Shown here: piece after piece, positions 1 through 7,941 of the stretch
How the letters are laid out: every line of letters begins with the position of its first letter
Numbering within the stretch: the stretch's first letter is position 1
From: Hyphomicrobiales bacterium
GTDB lineage: Bacteria; Pseudomonadota; Alphaproteobacteria; Rhizobiales; Beijerinckiaceae
NCBI GenBank assembly: GCA_015655535.1
Contig: JAATEW010000276.1
Location: forward strand, 1-9,548
DNA: 9,548 bases
Direction: 5' to 3'
Made by a program: the position numbers and the translations under genes
Notes under the pieces: generated by a model
Database searches by the model: none
What the model was told of the DNA's origin: nothing
Seen by the model: the letters and a program-made list of their open reading frames with translations, nothing else

Positions 1-118
1 CATCACATATCCGGCCATTGCCAAGTCCTGGCGCCGCGCCGCCTATGCGGAAGGCCATAGGTGCAATGTCGACGCGAAGGAACTCAAAAGCCTCGGCGCC
101 AAGCCCATTAAGAAATAA
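1..118 (+). CDS. 3' end of an unrecognised protein gene (partial)
   Basis: An open frame enters from the left edge (first full codon at position 2) and ends at TAA 116-118, giving 38 residues that begin ITYPAIAKSW and end KSLGAKPIKK. The tail is basic and has one cysteine. Codon choice (GCC, GGC, CTC, AAG) matches the neighbouring genes, which supports a real C-terminus. The fragment is too short for me to assign a family or a cellular location. The gene runs towards the convergent RND pump gene, whose stop codon is 56 bp away. It could belong to the methanol-oxidation neighbourhood suggested by the other edge of the window, but nothing in these residues shows that. Confidence 0.6.
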   Translation, partial: ITYPAIAKSWRRAAYAEGHRCNVDAKELKSLGAKPIKK

Positions 119-150
119 GCTGCAAGGAGTAAGGCGGTCCTTCGGGCGCG

Positions 151-168
151 CCCGGTCACAGCGCCGGG
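151..168. terminator. weak inverted repeat between two convergent genes
   Basis: CCCGG at 151-155 and CCGGG at 164-168 form a perfect 5-bp stem with an 8-nt loop. It lies in the 56-bp gap between the convergent stop codons at 118 and 175, where a bidirectional terminator is expected. There is no T-run on either side, so intrinsic termination is doubtful. Confidence 0.2.
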
Positions 169-174
169 AAAGCC

Positions 175-3100
175 TCAGCCCCTGTTGAAATATCTTGAGA
201 CATAGCTGACGAAACTGGCGGCATAGGTCTGGCTGCCCGGCTTGACCACATGCCGCGTCACTTCCGTCTGCGGCCGCCGCTCGCTGGATTGAGGCGGCCG
301 CTTATCTGAGCCCTTGTCCGGACTCTTGCCCGATTCCTCCGGCGCATTGCCCTCGAGAATCGTGAACCTGTTCCAGCTTCGCACGATCAGTTTGCTGATA
401 TCGTCCATCATCGCAAAAAAGGCGGGGACGAAAAGCAGAGACAGAAGCGTCGATACGATCAGGCCGCCGATGACCGCGATCGCCATCGGCGAGCGGAACT
501 CGCCGCCGGCGCCGATCGCGAGCGCCGAGGGCGCCATGCCGGCGACCATGGCGACCGTCGTCATGATGATCGGCCGGGCGCGCTTCTTGCCCGCTTCCAC
601 GATGGCCAAGGTCCGGTCCATGCCGCTGGCAATGGCCTCGATCGTGAAATCGACCAGCATGATCGCGTTTTTCGTGACGATGCCCATCAGCATTAAAATG
701 CCGATGATGACCGGCATCGAGAGCGGCCGTCCGGTGACAAGCAGGCCAAGGATCGCGCCGCCGATCGAGAGCGGCAGCGAGAACAGAATGGTCACCGGCT
801 GAAGGAAACTGCCGAAGAGCAGAACCAGCACGGAATAGACCATCATCAGACCGTCGCGCATGGCGTCGGCGAAGCCGCCGAAAAGCTCTGCCATGGTTTC
901 GGCATCGCCCGCCTGCTTGACGCTGATGCCGGGCGGCAATTGCTTCATGATCGGCAGGTCGTAGATGGCAGCGATCGCATCGCCCAAGGCGGAATTGCCG
1001 ACGAGATCGGCCTGCAATGTCGCCTGCCGCTCGCGGTCGAAACGGCCGATGCTGATCGGACCCTGGCTCAATTCGATGTCGGCGATCGATTGCAGCGGAA
1101 TGCTGCCGCCGGAACCCGTCGGCACGCGCAGATTGCCCAAAACCTGCCGGTCGGTGCGGGCGCTTTCCGCGAGCTGGACCCTAATCGGCACCAATTGATT
1201 GCCGGTGTTGAACTTCGCCAGAGCCGGACCGAAATCGCCGATCGTCGCGATGCGCAACGTTTCCGACAGGCCTTCGGTCGAGACGCCGATGCGGGCCGCG
1301 AGGTCGCGCTTCGGCTTGATCAGGAGTTCCGGGCGATCCAGCGATGTCGCCGCGACAACATTGGTGACATAGGGCGTCGTGCGCATCCGCGCCGCGAGTT
1401 CCGCCGCGAAATTCGAAACTGTGGCGCCGTCGGCGCCGGTCACGATCAGCGAGACCGGCCGCTGGCCGTTGTCGTCGAGGAACCAATAGTGGATGTCGGG
1501 CACATCTTCGAGTTCCTTGCCGATCGCAAGTTCGAGCTGGTGCACGCTTTGGCTGCGTTGCGTCTTCGGCGTGTAATTGATGACGAGCGCCGCCTTGCGG
1601 ACTTCCATGGTCGCTGGCGGAATCCGGCCGCCGTCGATGAAGACGCTTTGAATTTCCGGCCGCGACTTCAAATGCGTGACGATATTCTCCGTCACCCTCT
1701 GCGTGTCGGAGAGCTGCGCGCCGGCCGGCAGTTCTATGGCGAGAAGCGAGCGCGCCGTATCCTGCGCGGGCAGGAAATTCGACGGGAGAAGTTTCGTGCT
1801 GAGAATGGAGAGAACGAACAGCACGAGGCCGATCAGGACGGTCAGATAGCGATGCTCGATGGACCAGTGGACCAGACGCCCGTAACGCTGGACGATCGGG
1901 CCTTCCTCGACTTCCGCCTTTTGATGGCGGGTGAGAAAATAGGCGGCAAGCATGGGCGTGATCAAACGCGCCGCGAGAAGGGAGAACAGCACTTCCGCCG
2001 AAACGGTGAGGCCGAATTGTTTGAAGAACTGTCCGGCGATACTGCCCATGAAGCTCACCGGCGCGAAGACCGCGACGATGGTCAGGCTGATCGCGATGAC
2101 GGCGAGGCCGATTTCGTCGGCCGCGTCGATCGCCGCCTGATAGGGCGTCTTTCCCATTCTGATGTGGCGCACGATATTTTCGATTTCGACGATCGCGTCG
2201 TCGACGAGAATACCTGTGGCGAGCGTGATCGCCAGCAGGCTCACCATGTTGAGCGAGAAGCCCAGCGTATCCATGATCCAGAAGGCGGGCATGATCGACA
2301 AGGGCAGTGCGACCGCCGCGATCACCGTCGCGCGCAGATCGCGCAGGAAGATGAAGACCACGATGACGGCGAGCGCGGCGCCTTCGAACAAGGTGCTCAT
2401 CGCCGATTCATAATTGCCGAGCGTATATTCGACCGAAGTGTCGATACGCTTCAAATCGACATCCGGATTGGAGGCCTTGATCTCGTCGAGGACCTTCGAC
2501 ACGTTCTCCGCGACGGTGACGTCGCTCGCGCCCTTCGAACGCAGCACGCTGAAGGCGACGATGGGCTTGCCGTCGAGCCGCGCGAAAGTACGGGGCTCCG
2601 CAATCGTATCCGTGACGGTGCCGAGATCGTCGAGACGGATTTCGCCGCCCTTCGGCAGGCTGATCATCGTGCCGGCCAATTCGGCGAGGCTGCGGGCGCC
2701 GGCCAAAGTCCGGATCGTCTGATCCGTGCCGCCGAGTTCGGCGCGACCACCGGCAAGATCGATGCTATTGCCGCGCAGCCGCCGGCCGACATCGGCGGCG
2801 GTGAGGCCGACGGCCTGCAGCTTATCGTGGTCGAGTGAGACGAGAATTTCGCGATCGACACCGCCGATGCGCTGGACCTGGCCGACGCCGCGCGCGCCTT
2901 GCAGCTTGCGTTTCACCACGTCGTCTACGAAAAACGACAATTGCTCCGGCGTCTTGCCGGCCGAAATCGCGGCATAGGTGACGATCGGCAGGCCGACAAT
3001 ATCGACGCGCTGGATCAAGGGCTCGTCGATGTTGCGCGAGAGATTGCCTCTGATCCGCGTGATCGCATCCTTGATATCGTTCAGCGCGCGATCGGTATTG

Positions 3101-3402
3101 GTCTCAAGCCGGAACATGATGACCGTCGCCGAGACACTGTCCGTCACAGTGGATGTAATATGGCGCACGCCTTCCACACCCGAGACGGCGTCTTCGACCG
3201 CCTTCGTGACCTGAGATTCGAGTTCGGCCGGCGCCGCGCCGAATTGCGTGATGACGACGGAGATCACCGGCAGATCGACGTTCGGCAGGCGGGTGATCGG
3301 CAATTTGTTGAAACTCGCCCAGCCCAGCGCGAGAAGCACCAGGCCGAAGACGACGGCGGGAAGCGGCCGCTTGATCGACCAGGCTGAAATATTGACCGCC
3401 AT
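175..3402 (-). CDS. RND-family (HAE-1 type) proton-driven efflux pump, inner-membrane subunit
   Basis: The 1075-residue product is the usual size for an AcrB/MexB-type transporter that uses the proton gradient to expel substrates from the periplasm or inner membrane. TM1 is at about 12-30, followed by a large periplasmic loop, TM2-6 at about 338-490, a second large loop, and the last TM block at about 850-1000. The TM4 proton-relay pair is present (GILVDDAI, Asp401-Asp402), as is the TM10 lysine (GIVTKNAI, Lys911). These point to a working HAE-type pump and not a CusA-type metal exporter. The protein has no cysteine. The last 60 or so residues form a hydrophilic, Pro/Ser/Lys-rich cytoplasmic tail. 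The start overlaps the adaptor 1 stop (TAATG) and has an AGAGG ribosome site 8 nt upstream, so the two are made as a pair. No outer-membrane channel gene is present. The substrate is unknown. Confidence 0.93.
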   Translation of the reverse strand: MAVNISAWSIKRPLPAVVFGLVLLALGWASFNKLPITRLPNVDLPVISVVITQFGAAPAELESQVTKAVEDAVSGVEGVRHITSTVTDSVSATVIMFRLETNTDRALNDIKDAITRIRGNLSRNIDEPLIQRVDIVGLPIVTYAAISAGKTPEQLSFFVDDVVKRKLQGARGVGQVQRIGGVDREILVSLDHDKLQAVGLTAADVGRRLRGNSIDLAGGRAELGGTDQTIRTLAGARSLAELAGTMISLPKGGEIRLDDLGTVTDTIAEPRTFARLDGKPIVAFSVLRSKGASDVTVAENVSKVLDEIKASNPDVDLKRIDTSVEYTLGNYESAMSTLFEGAALAVIVVFIFLRDLRATVIAAVALPLSIMPAFWIMDTLGFSLNMVSLLAITLATGILVDDAIVEIENIVRHIRMGKTPYQAAIDAADEIGLAVIAISLTIVAVFAPVSFMGSIAGQFFKQFGLTVSAEVLFSLLAARLITPMLAAYFLTRHQKAEVEEGPIVQRYGRLVHWSIEHRYLTVLIGLVLFVLSILSTKLLPSNFLPAQDTARSLLAIELPAGAQLSDTQRVTENIVTHLKSRPEIQSVFIDGGRIPPATMEVRKAALVINYTPKTQRSQSVHQLELAIGKELEDVPDIHYWFLDDNGQRPVSLIVTGADGATVSNFAAELAARMRTTPYVTNVVAATSLDRPELLIKPKRDLAARIGVSTEGLSETLRIATIGDFGPALAKFNTGNQLVPIRVQLAESARTDRQVLGNLRVPTGSGGSIPLQSIADIELSQGPISIGRFDRERQATLQADLVGNSALGDAIAAIYDLPIMKQLPPGISVKQAGDAETMAELFGGFADAMRDGLMMVYSVLVLLFGSFLQPVTILFSLPLSIGGAILGLLVTGRPLSMPVIIGILMLMGIVTKNAIMLVDFTIEAIASGMDRTLAIVEAGKKRARPIIMTTVAMVAGMAPSALAIGAGGEFRSPMAIAVIGGLIVSTLLSLLFVPAFFAMMDDISKLIVRSWNRFTILEGNAPEESGKSPDKGSDKRPPQSSERRPQTEVTRHVVKPGSQTYAASFVSYVSRYFNRG

Positions 3403-4376
3403 TAGCGCCGCCTCTGGTCTTGTTCGTCGATCGGCCTTGTCGTCACCTCGTCGCCATTGCGCAGCGACGTGCCCGCATGCGCCACGACGAGATCGCCGAC
3501 CCGCACACCCTCGCGGATTTCGACATCATGATCCGAATAAAGCCCGAGCCTGACACGATGCGTCTCGATGATATGGCCGCGCACGATCTGCACGCTGACG
3601 CCGTCGCTGCCGTGCAACACAGCCGAGCGCGGGACGGAGACCCCGCAACTGCGGCTCGTGTCTATTTTCGCCCGCACGAAGCCGCCGGCCCGCAGCGGAA
3701 AATCGGGCGAGGCCGAGAGCCGGACATGGCCCATATGCGAGACCGGGTCGATTTCGGCGGCGACAAGCCGCACGCGCCCGCTGACCTCGCCTTGCTCGAC
3801 GGTGATCGAAGCCGTCTGTCCCTCGGCGATTTCAGCGACATAAAGACCCGGCACCTCGGCATCGACCTCGATCACGCTATCCGCGGCGATCTGGAACAAG
3901 GGATCGCCGCGCGGCGACGAGACGGAGCCGACGTCGGCCCGGCTCTTGATGATCGTGCCGCCGGCGGGCGCATGCAAAAGAAACGAACCCGGCAGGCCAG
4001 GCATCCCGGCTCCGCCCTGCCCGGCTGCCGCGGCGTTCGGTGCGGGCTGGTTCGCATCGGGGGCAATCTTCGCGACGCGGACCAAGGCCTGGTTGATGGT
4101 CACTTTGTCGCCTTCAGAGGCAAAAACCTCGGCGACCTGATAGCCTTCGAGATCCAAGGTCACGATGGCGGGCGTCCGCGGCACCAGAAAGCCGGTGACG
4201 GTCACGACCTTCGAAAAACAGGCCTGGGCCGCGGAGGTGACAAGAACGGTCGTGCTCGCGGCCGAGTCCGGTGGCGGCTCCTCGGCGAATGCGGGGCTTG
4301 AAAGAACGATTCCCGCGAGCCCCGCGACAAGGATGGCGCGCAAATCTCGACGCGACGGCAAACCCGAACAAATCAT
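3402..4376 (-). CDS. RND periplasmic adaptor (membrane fusion protein), adaptor 1
   Basis: This is the periplasmic adaptor that partners the pump encoded directly downstream. With the start at ATG 4376 it has 324 residues: signal peptide 1-31 (cleavage after AFA), first lipoyl half about 72-102, second half about 133-164 (LLHAPAGGTI), beta-barrel about 165-241 and membrane-proximal domain about 244-316. Between the lipoyl halves, where the coiled-coil hairpin normally sits, there are only about 30 Ala/Gly/Pro-rich residues that cannot form one. The mature protein has exactly two cysteines, Cys53 (QACFSK) and Cys244 (SRSCGV), matched in adaptor 2. An alternative ATG at 4418 adds 14 residues but makes an unusually long signal peptide. 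Neither start has a good ribosome site, so the choice rests on signal-peptide length. The family is secure; the exact start is not. Confidence 0.88.
   Translation of the reverse strand: MICSGLPSRRDLRAILVAGLAGIVLSSPAFAEEPPPDSAASTTVLVTSAAQACFSKVVTVTGFLVPRTPAIVTLDLEGYQVAEVFASEGDKVTINQALVRVAKIAPDANQPAPNAAAAGQGGAGMPGLPGSFLLHAPAGGTIIKSRADVGSVSSPRGDPLFQIAADSVIEVDAEVPGLYVAEIAEGQTASITVEQGEVSGRVRLVAAEIDPVSHMGHVRLSASPDFPLRAGGFVRAKIDTSRSCGVSVPRSAVLHGSDGVSVQIVRGHIIETHRVRLGLYSDHDVEIREGVRVGDLVVAHAGTSLRNGDEVTTRPIDEQDQRRR
3411..3415 (-). promoter_or_regulatory. ribosome binding site of the RND gene inside the adaptor 1 coding end
   Basis: AGAGG (minus strand) lies 8 nt before the ATG at 3402-3400. It sits within the last codons of adaptor 1, whose TAA shares one base with this ATG. 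The arrangement indicates translational coupling. Confidence 0.6.
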
Positions 4377-5076
4377 CTTAAAACCATGCAAGCGTTGCGG
4401 CTGAAAAGGGACTGGCATACCGGCGCCAAATTAAAGCAATTTGCCATCCGCTCAAGAGAGCGCCTCAAAGAGGCTCTGGGATGCCGTGATCTTATCACGG
4501 AAGTTCCCGCAAAATCCGAAAACCGTTCGTGTAACAGCGCACATCCGCATCATAGAAGAAAGGCGAGGACTGGGGCGCCGGAATCCGCTCGATTGAAAAT
4601 CCGTAGGCGGGCAAAGCCCGAAACCATTCTGACGCGGGGAAAGCGTGTCCTCCTTATCATCCCGGCGCGGTCCGCGTCCACGCGCGGCGGGCGAACTTGA
4701 AGTCCTAGGTCCCCTGGCCGCGACGAGGCCGGCAGATCATGCCTGTCCACGCTTTGATGCTTTACATCCAAGCTAGAGCCGATAGTTTAGTTCGGCGCGA
4801 AGCACCGTGGTACCGGGACCGCGCTGTGTTTGGGTGCCGCCTTTTCTTTGTCTTGAGAGATCGATGGAGGAGGTGCGTCGGCGCACTTATTGGAATGGCA
4901 AGGGGAAAAGATAAGGGGCGAATTTTGCACGCCGAGGCTTACCACTCTGGCGCAAAAGCAATCGTCCGATCGTCACTGGAACCGGGGCTACCGCATTTTG
5001 GCCTGCTTTTTTACAAGACTGTCACTTTAAAAAAGGACATTGCCGTACGGGGCCCGTCGATCAGGATAGAACGTCC
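4377..5076. other. about 700-bp divergent intergenic region
   Basis: This stretch separates adaptor 1 (leftward) from hpnP (rightward) and must hold both promoters, but I see no convincing -35/-10 pair. The part nearest adaptor 1 carries three perfect stem-loops (4449-4500). A further short inverted repeat is at 4608-4620 (CGGGC-AAA-GCCCG) and another at 4873-4886 (GTGCG-4 nt-CGCAC). Base composition is lower in GC than the genes: one sampled line, 4741-4800, is 31/60 G+C. Open frames here (for example 4739-5080 plus and 4550-4771 minus) lack ribosome sites and resemble nothing I know. I see no tRNA or insertion sequence. Confidence 0.6.
4449..4508 (-). repeat. cluster of three perfect stem-loops upstream of adaptor 1
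   Basis: Three short perfect inverted repeats lie side by side: CGCTC-AAGA-GAGCG (4449-4462), GCCTC-AAA-GAGGC (4462-4474) and CCGTGAT-CTT-ATCACGG (4484-4500). The third could be extended by an outer GGGA/TCCC pairing (4478-4481 with 4505-4508). The first two share base 4462, so they cannot both form fully. If transcription starts to the right of 4508, they lie in the leader of the adaptor 1-pump transcript. No T-run follows any of them. They could be a structured leader or a dispersed palindromic element; the sequence alone does not decide. Confidence 0.45.
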
Positions 5077-6678
5077 ATGAGCCAATCCTCCGACGCCGTG
5101 ACTCGCCGCATCCTTTGCGTCTTTCCCCGTTATGTGCCGTCGTTTGGAACCTTCGAATATGCCTATTCGCTGGCCGATGGCGTCCAGGCTTTCATGCCCC
5201 CACAAGGCCTTCTCATCATCGCCGCGACTCTGCCGAAATATTGGGAGATGCGCTTCGTCGACGAGAATATGACGCGTGCGACGGAAGAGGATTTCATCTG
5301 GGCCGACGCGGTTTTCGTCAGCGGCATGCACATACAACGCCAGCAGGTCGACGACATTTGCCGCCGCGCCCATGCGCAAGACAAGGTCACCGTGCTGGGC
5401 GGCCCCTCGGTCTCGGCCTGCCCCGAATATTATTCGAGCTATGATTATCTGCATGTCGGCGAACTCGGCGACGCGACCGAGGAGTTGATCGCCATCCTCG
5501 CCAGGGACATCGCGCGGCCGCGGCGTCAGGTGGTCCTGACAACCAAAGTACGGCGCGACCTCTGCGACTTTCCGATCCCCGCCTATGAGCTCGCCGATAT
5601 CCCGCATTATTTTCTGGGCACCATCCAGTTCTCGAGCGGCTGTCCCTATACTTGCGAATTCTGCGACATTCCCGGCCTCTATGGCCGTGTGCCGCGGCTG
5701 AAGACGCCTGGGCAAGTTGTCGCCGAACTCGACAAGCTTGTCGCCTGCGGCGTGGCGGGTTCGGTCTATTTCGTCGATGATAATTTCGTCGCCAACCGCC
5801 GCGCGCTGCGCGATCTCCTGCCGCATCTCGTCGAATGGCAAAAGCGCAACGGCTATTCTGTGAGTCTTGCCTGCGAGGCCACCCTGAACATCGCGCGGTC
5901 GCCCGAAATCCTGCAGCTCATGAAGGAAGCGGCCTTCATCACGATCTTCTGCGGCATCGAAACGCCGGATCCGGACGCGCTCGTCGCGATCGACAAAGAA
6001 CACAACATGCATCTGCCGATCCTCGATGCGATCCGCGCGATCAACGATCACGGCATGGAGGTCGTCTCGGGGATCATCCTCGGCCTCGACACCGATACGC
6101 CGGAGACCGGCGGCAAGCTCTTCGACTTTATCGAAAAATCCAAGATCGCGATGGCGACGATCAATCTGCTGCAGGCCCTGCCCCGCACACCGCTCTGGGA
6201 CCGACTCACGCGCGAAGGCCGGCTGCTTACCGATGAAGACCTCGAGTCCAACGTGGCCTTCCGCATGCCTTATGACTCGGTTCTGGCGATGTGGCGCGAC
6301 TGCATGGCGAAAGCCTATGAGCCGAAGACGCTCTTCGCGCGATACGAACATTTCGCGAGTGCCACTTATGTGAACCGCCTCAAACGGCCGTGGAGCAGAC
6401 AGCGCCTGTCGCCCGGCAATATCCGCAAGGGGCTGCGCATTCTTTTCAACATCTTCTGGCGGATCGGCGTGCGCGGCGATTACCGGCTGGTGTTCTGGGG
6501 CTTCGTGCTGCGCCGTCTGGTCCGAGGCCAGATCGAGCCGATCATCGCCGTCAGCCTCGTCGCGCATCATCTCATCATGTTCGCGCGGGACGCTACGACC
6601 GGACGCGGCAATGCCTCGCATTATTCGGCCAAGATGCGGATGCTGGAGTTGGAAGCGCCGGCAACCGCTGCGGAATAG
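5077..6678 (+). CDS. hpnP: B12-binding radical SAM protein, probable hopanoid C-2 methylase
   Basis: HpnP adds a methyl group at C-2 of bacteriohopanepolyols using cobalamin and S-adenosylmethionine, giving 2-methylhopanoids. The 533-residue product has the expected architecture: an N-terminal cobalamin-binding domain (about 10-145, with the VLGGPSVS loop at 107-113), a radical SAM core with the 4Fe-4S motif CPYTCEFC (Cys189, Cys193, Cys196), and a C-terminal region typical of this group. Stretches such as FMPPQGLLIIAA, VSGMHIQRQQ and CDIPGLYGR match my memory of HpnP, and the length fits. The start at 5077 is preceded by AGGA 10 nt upstream. The gene stands alone on the plus strand: no squalene-hopene cyclase or other hpn gene is visible. 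A close paralogue of HpnP with a different substrate remains possible. Confidence 0.75.
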   Translation: MSQSSDAVTRRILCVFPRYVPSFGTFEYAYSLADGVQAFMPPQGLLIIAATLPKYWEMRFVDENMTRATEEDFIWADAVFVSGMHIQRQQVDDICRRAHAQDKVTVLGGPSVSACPEYYSSYDYLHVGELGDATEELIAILARDIARPRRQVVLTTKVRRDLCDFPIPAYELADIPHYFLGTIQFSSGCPYTCEFCDIPGLYGRVPRLKTPGQVVAELDKLVACGVAGSVYFVDDNFVANRRALRDLLPHLVEWQKRNGYSVSLACEATLNIARSPEILQLMKEAAFITIFCGIETPDPDALVAIDKEHNMHLPILDAIRAINDHGMEVVSGIILGLDTDTPETGGKLFDFIEKSKIAMATINLLQALPRTPLWDRLTREGRLLTDEDLESNVAFRMPYDSVLAMWRDCMAKAYEPKTLFARYEHFASATYVNRLKRPWSRQRLSPGNIRKGLRILFNIFWRIGVRGDYRLVFWGFVLRRLVRGQIEPIIAVSLVAHHLIMFARDATTGRGNASHYSAKMRMLELEAPATAAE

Positions 6679-6705
6679 CGATTACGAGAGTGTCAGATTT
6701 CCGCC

Positions 6706-6718
6706 CGAAGCCGCTTCG
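6706..6718. terminator. weak stem-loop between convergent hpnP and hydrolase
   Basis: CGAAG-CCG-CTTCG forms a perfect 5-bp stem in the 112-bp gap between the hpnP stop (6678) and the hydrolase stop (6791). It lies 28 nt after hpnP and has no following T-run. Its position suits a shared terminator, but its strength is poor. Confidence 0.2.
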
Positions 6719-6790
6719 AGATCGCAGCGCTTGGTAGAGTTTACCGGAACCGATGCGTAAATGAATTGCGCCCGGACCCACCGGCTTCAG

Positions 6791-7897
6791 CTATTGGCTG
6801 ATGTCACGCATGAACGCGCCGACGTGTTGCGCCCATAACTCCGGATGCGCCATTGTCAAATGACCGGCGGAGGCCTCAGACCATGGCTGCACGACGAAAC
6901 GGCCGTGCTTCACCTGGGGCATGAGATTCTCCAGAACATGCAATTGCTCGGGATTGAACTCATCGTCATCAAAATTAAGCGCGAAGACTTTGGTGGTGAT
7001 CCGAGAGAGTTCTGGCTGCGGATCATAGTCGGACGATGATTTGAGCGAGTAAAGCATATCATTGGCATCGGTCGCAGCAGCGGTTTTATCCGCATTTTCG
7101 ATGAAGCGGTCCGCCGCGTCGGTATCGGGTACGATCGACTGAAGGTGCGGCACGCCGTCAATCATCATCCGAAGCAACTCATAGCCTTTTACCCAGCCCT
7201 TCGGCGGCTTCGAATAGTTCCCTTGGTCCCAATCCGGGTCGGAGCGGATGTCATTGATCGCCATTCGTCGCCACAACAGATTGCGGCCGGAGACTTTGAT
7301 CGGCAGAGAGACGACCGGCATGACCCCGTCCATGAAGTCGGGATAGGCCTCGGCCCATTGCCACGCGTTCATGCCGCCCATCGACATTCCGACAATAGCA
7401 TGAAGATGTTTGATTCCCAGCGTCTCCGTGACGAGACGATGTTGCAAGTCGACGATATCGCCGTAGCCGTAATTCGGGAAACTGGCTTTAAGCCCGTCGC
7501 TGGGTTTGGCGGATTGTCCATGCCCGACACTATCAGCGAAGATCAGGTAATAACGCCCCGCGTCGAGCGGGCGCCCTGGCTCGAACAAGGCCTTCATATA
7601 GTTTGCGGTGAGCAAGGCCCTGCCATCGGCTCCCGTCCAGTGGAGAACAAGAACGGCGTTGTCGATGCCACCTTGTAAATTGCGATGCGGCGTCCCGAGG
7701 GTCGCATAATGGATGCGTAACCGGGCGATGGCCTGCCCATCGCGAAATTTATAGTTGTCGTACCAGGCGTCGGCCTGCGTTGCAGCGGAGTTTTCTTGCC
7801 GCTCCCAGCCGCGCGATTGAGCCATGGCTGTCAGTGGAATGGTGAAGAAAAGAAGTGTCGCGATGAGCGCGAGGCCCGGCTCGAAGCTTTTCCTCAT
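6791..7897 (-). CDS. secreted alpha/beta hydrolase, homoserine O-acetyltransferase (MetX)-like fold
   Basis: The 368-residue product starts with a clear signal peptide (MRKSFEPGLALIATLLFF, then cleavage near TAMAQS), so it acts in the periplasm. The body is an alpha/beta hydrolase of the MetX-like group. The nucleophile elbow is GMSMGG (Ser172), the acid is probably in NFDDDEF (Asp310-312), and the base is His346 in SAGHLTMAH. Export argues against methionine synthesis; an esterase or acyl-hydrolase role is more likely, and the substrate is unknown. The start at 7897 is set by the signal peptide and a strong GGAGGA site just upstream; in-frame starts at 7972 (TTG) and 7924 (ATG) would bury the signal. 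Three sampled 60-nt lines of the gene total 96/180 G+C (53%), against 37/60 in adaptor 2 and 39/60 in the pump, which hints at a separate origin. It lies 255 bp after adaptor 2. Confidence 0.85.
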   Translation of the reverse strand: MRKSFEPGLALIATLLFFTIPLTAMAQSRGWERQENSAATQADAWYDNYKFRDGQAIARLRIHYATLGTPHRNLQGGIDNAVLVLHWTGADGRALLTANYMKALFEPGRPLDAGRYYLIFADSVGHGQSAKPSDGLKASFPNYGYGDIVDLQHRLVTETLGIKHLHAIVGMSMGGMNAWQWAEAYPDFMDGVMPVVSLPIKVSGRNLLWRRMAINDIRSDPDWDQGNYSKPPKGWVKGYELLRMMIDGVPHLQSIVPDTDAADRFIENADKTAAATDANDMLYSLKSSSDYDPQPELSRITTKVFALNFDDDEFNPEQLHVLENLMPQVKHGRFVVQPWSEASAGHLTMAHPELWAQHVGAFMRDISQ

Positions 7898-7900
7898 GCG

Positions 7901-7906
7901 TCCTCC
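7901..7906 (-). promoter_or_regulatory. strong ribosome binding site that decides the hydrolase start
   Basis: GGAGGA (minus strand) lies 3 nt before the ATG at 7897-7895. With the signal peptide that begins there, it fixes the start in preference to the longer in-frame options. Confidence 0.7.
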
Positions 7907-7941
7907 ATTCGGAACACCTGCCATCTGATACCTATTCCGAT

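Noticed and set aside
940..2838. 632-residue open frame on the plus strand opposite the RND pump
   Set aside because: It is antisense to a confident RND gene. Its product is Arg/Asp/His-rich with no recognisable domain, as expected from the mirror of GC-rich codons.
175..3402. Pump as a CusA-type (HME) metal exporter, tempting because of the lanthanide context
   Set aside because: TM4 carries the adjacent Asp pair of the HAE-1 group and the loops lack a methionine-rich relay, so a drug/small-molecule type pump fits better.
3420..4301. 293-residue open frame on the plus strand opposite adaptor 1
   Set aside because: It is antisense to a confident adaptor gene and has no recognisable domain or ribosome site.
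4428..4455. TTGAGC (4455-4450) and TAATTT (4433-4428) as a sigma-70 promoter for adaptor 1
   Set aside because: The -10 matches only 3 of 6 consensus bases and the elements overlap the stem-loop cluster; too weak to report as a feature.
4580..4605. GGAAT-N17-CGTA as a general stress (EcfG-type) promoter for hpnP
   Set aside because: hpnP is known to be EcfG-controlled in Rhodopseudomonas, but this match is imperfect in both boxes and about 470 bp from the start. The nearer GGAAC at 4978 has no CGTT at the right distance.
4550..4771. 73-residue minus-strand open frame in the gap
   Set aside because: No ribosome site, no motif and Arg-rich low-information composition; probably chance.
4873..4886. 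GTGCG-TCGG-CGCAC as an intrinsic terminator
   Set aside because: No gene ends just upstream and no T-run follows; a 5-bp stem alone is expected by chance in GC-rich DNA.
4739..5080. 113-residue open frame overlapping the hpnP start by ATGA
   Set aside because: The overlap looks like coupling, but there is no ribosome site before its ATG, the product resembles nothing I know, and composition is unlike the coding neighbours. It could be tested by conservation upstream of other hpnP genes.
5011..6621. 536-residue open frame on the minus strand opposite hpnP
   Set aside because: It is the antisense shadow of a well-supported radical SAM gene, with composition typical of such shadows and no motif.
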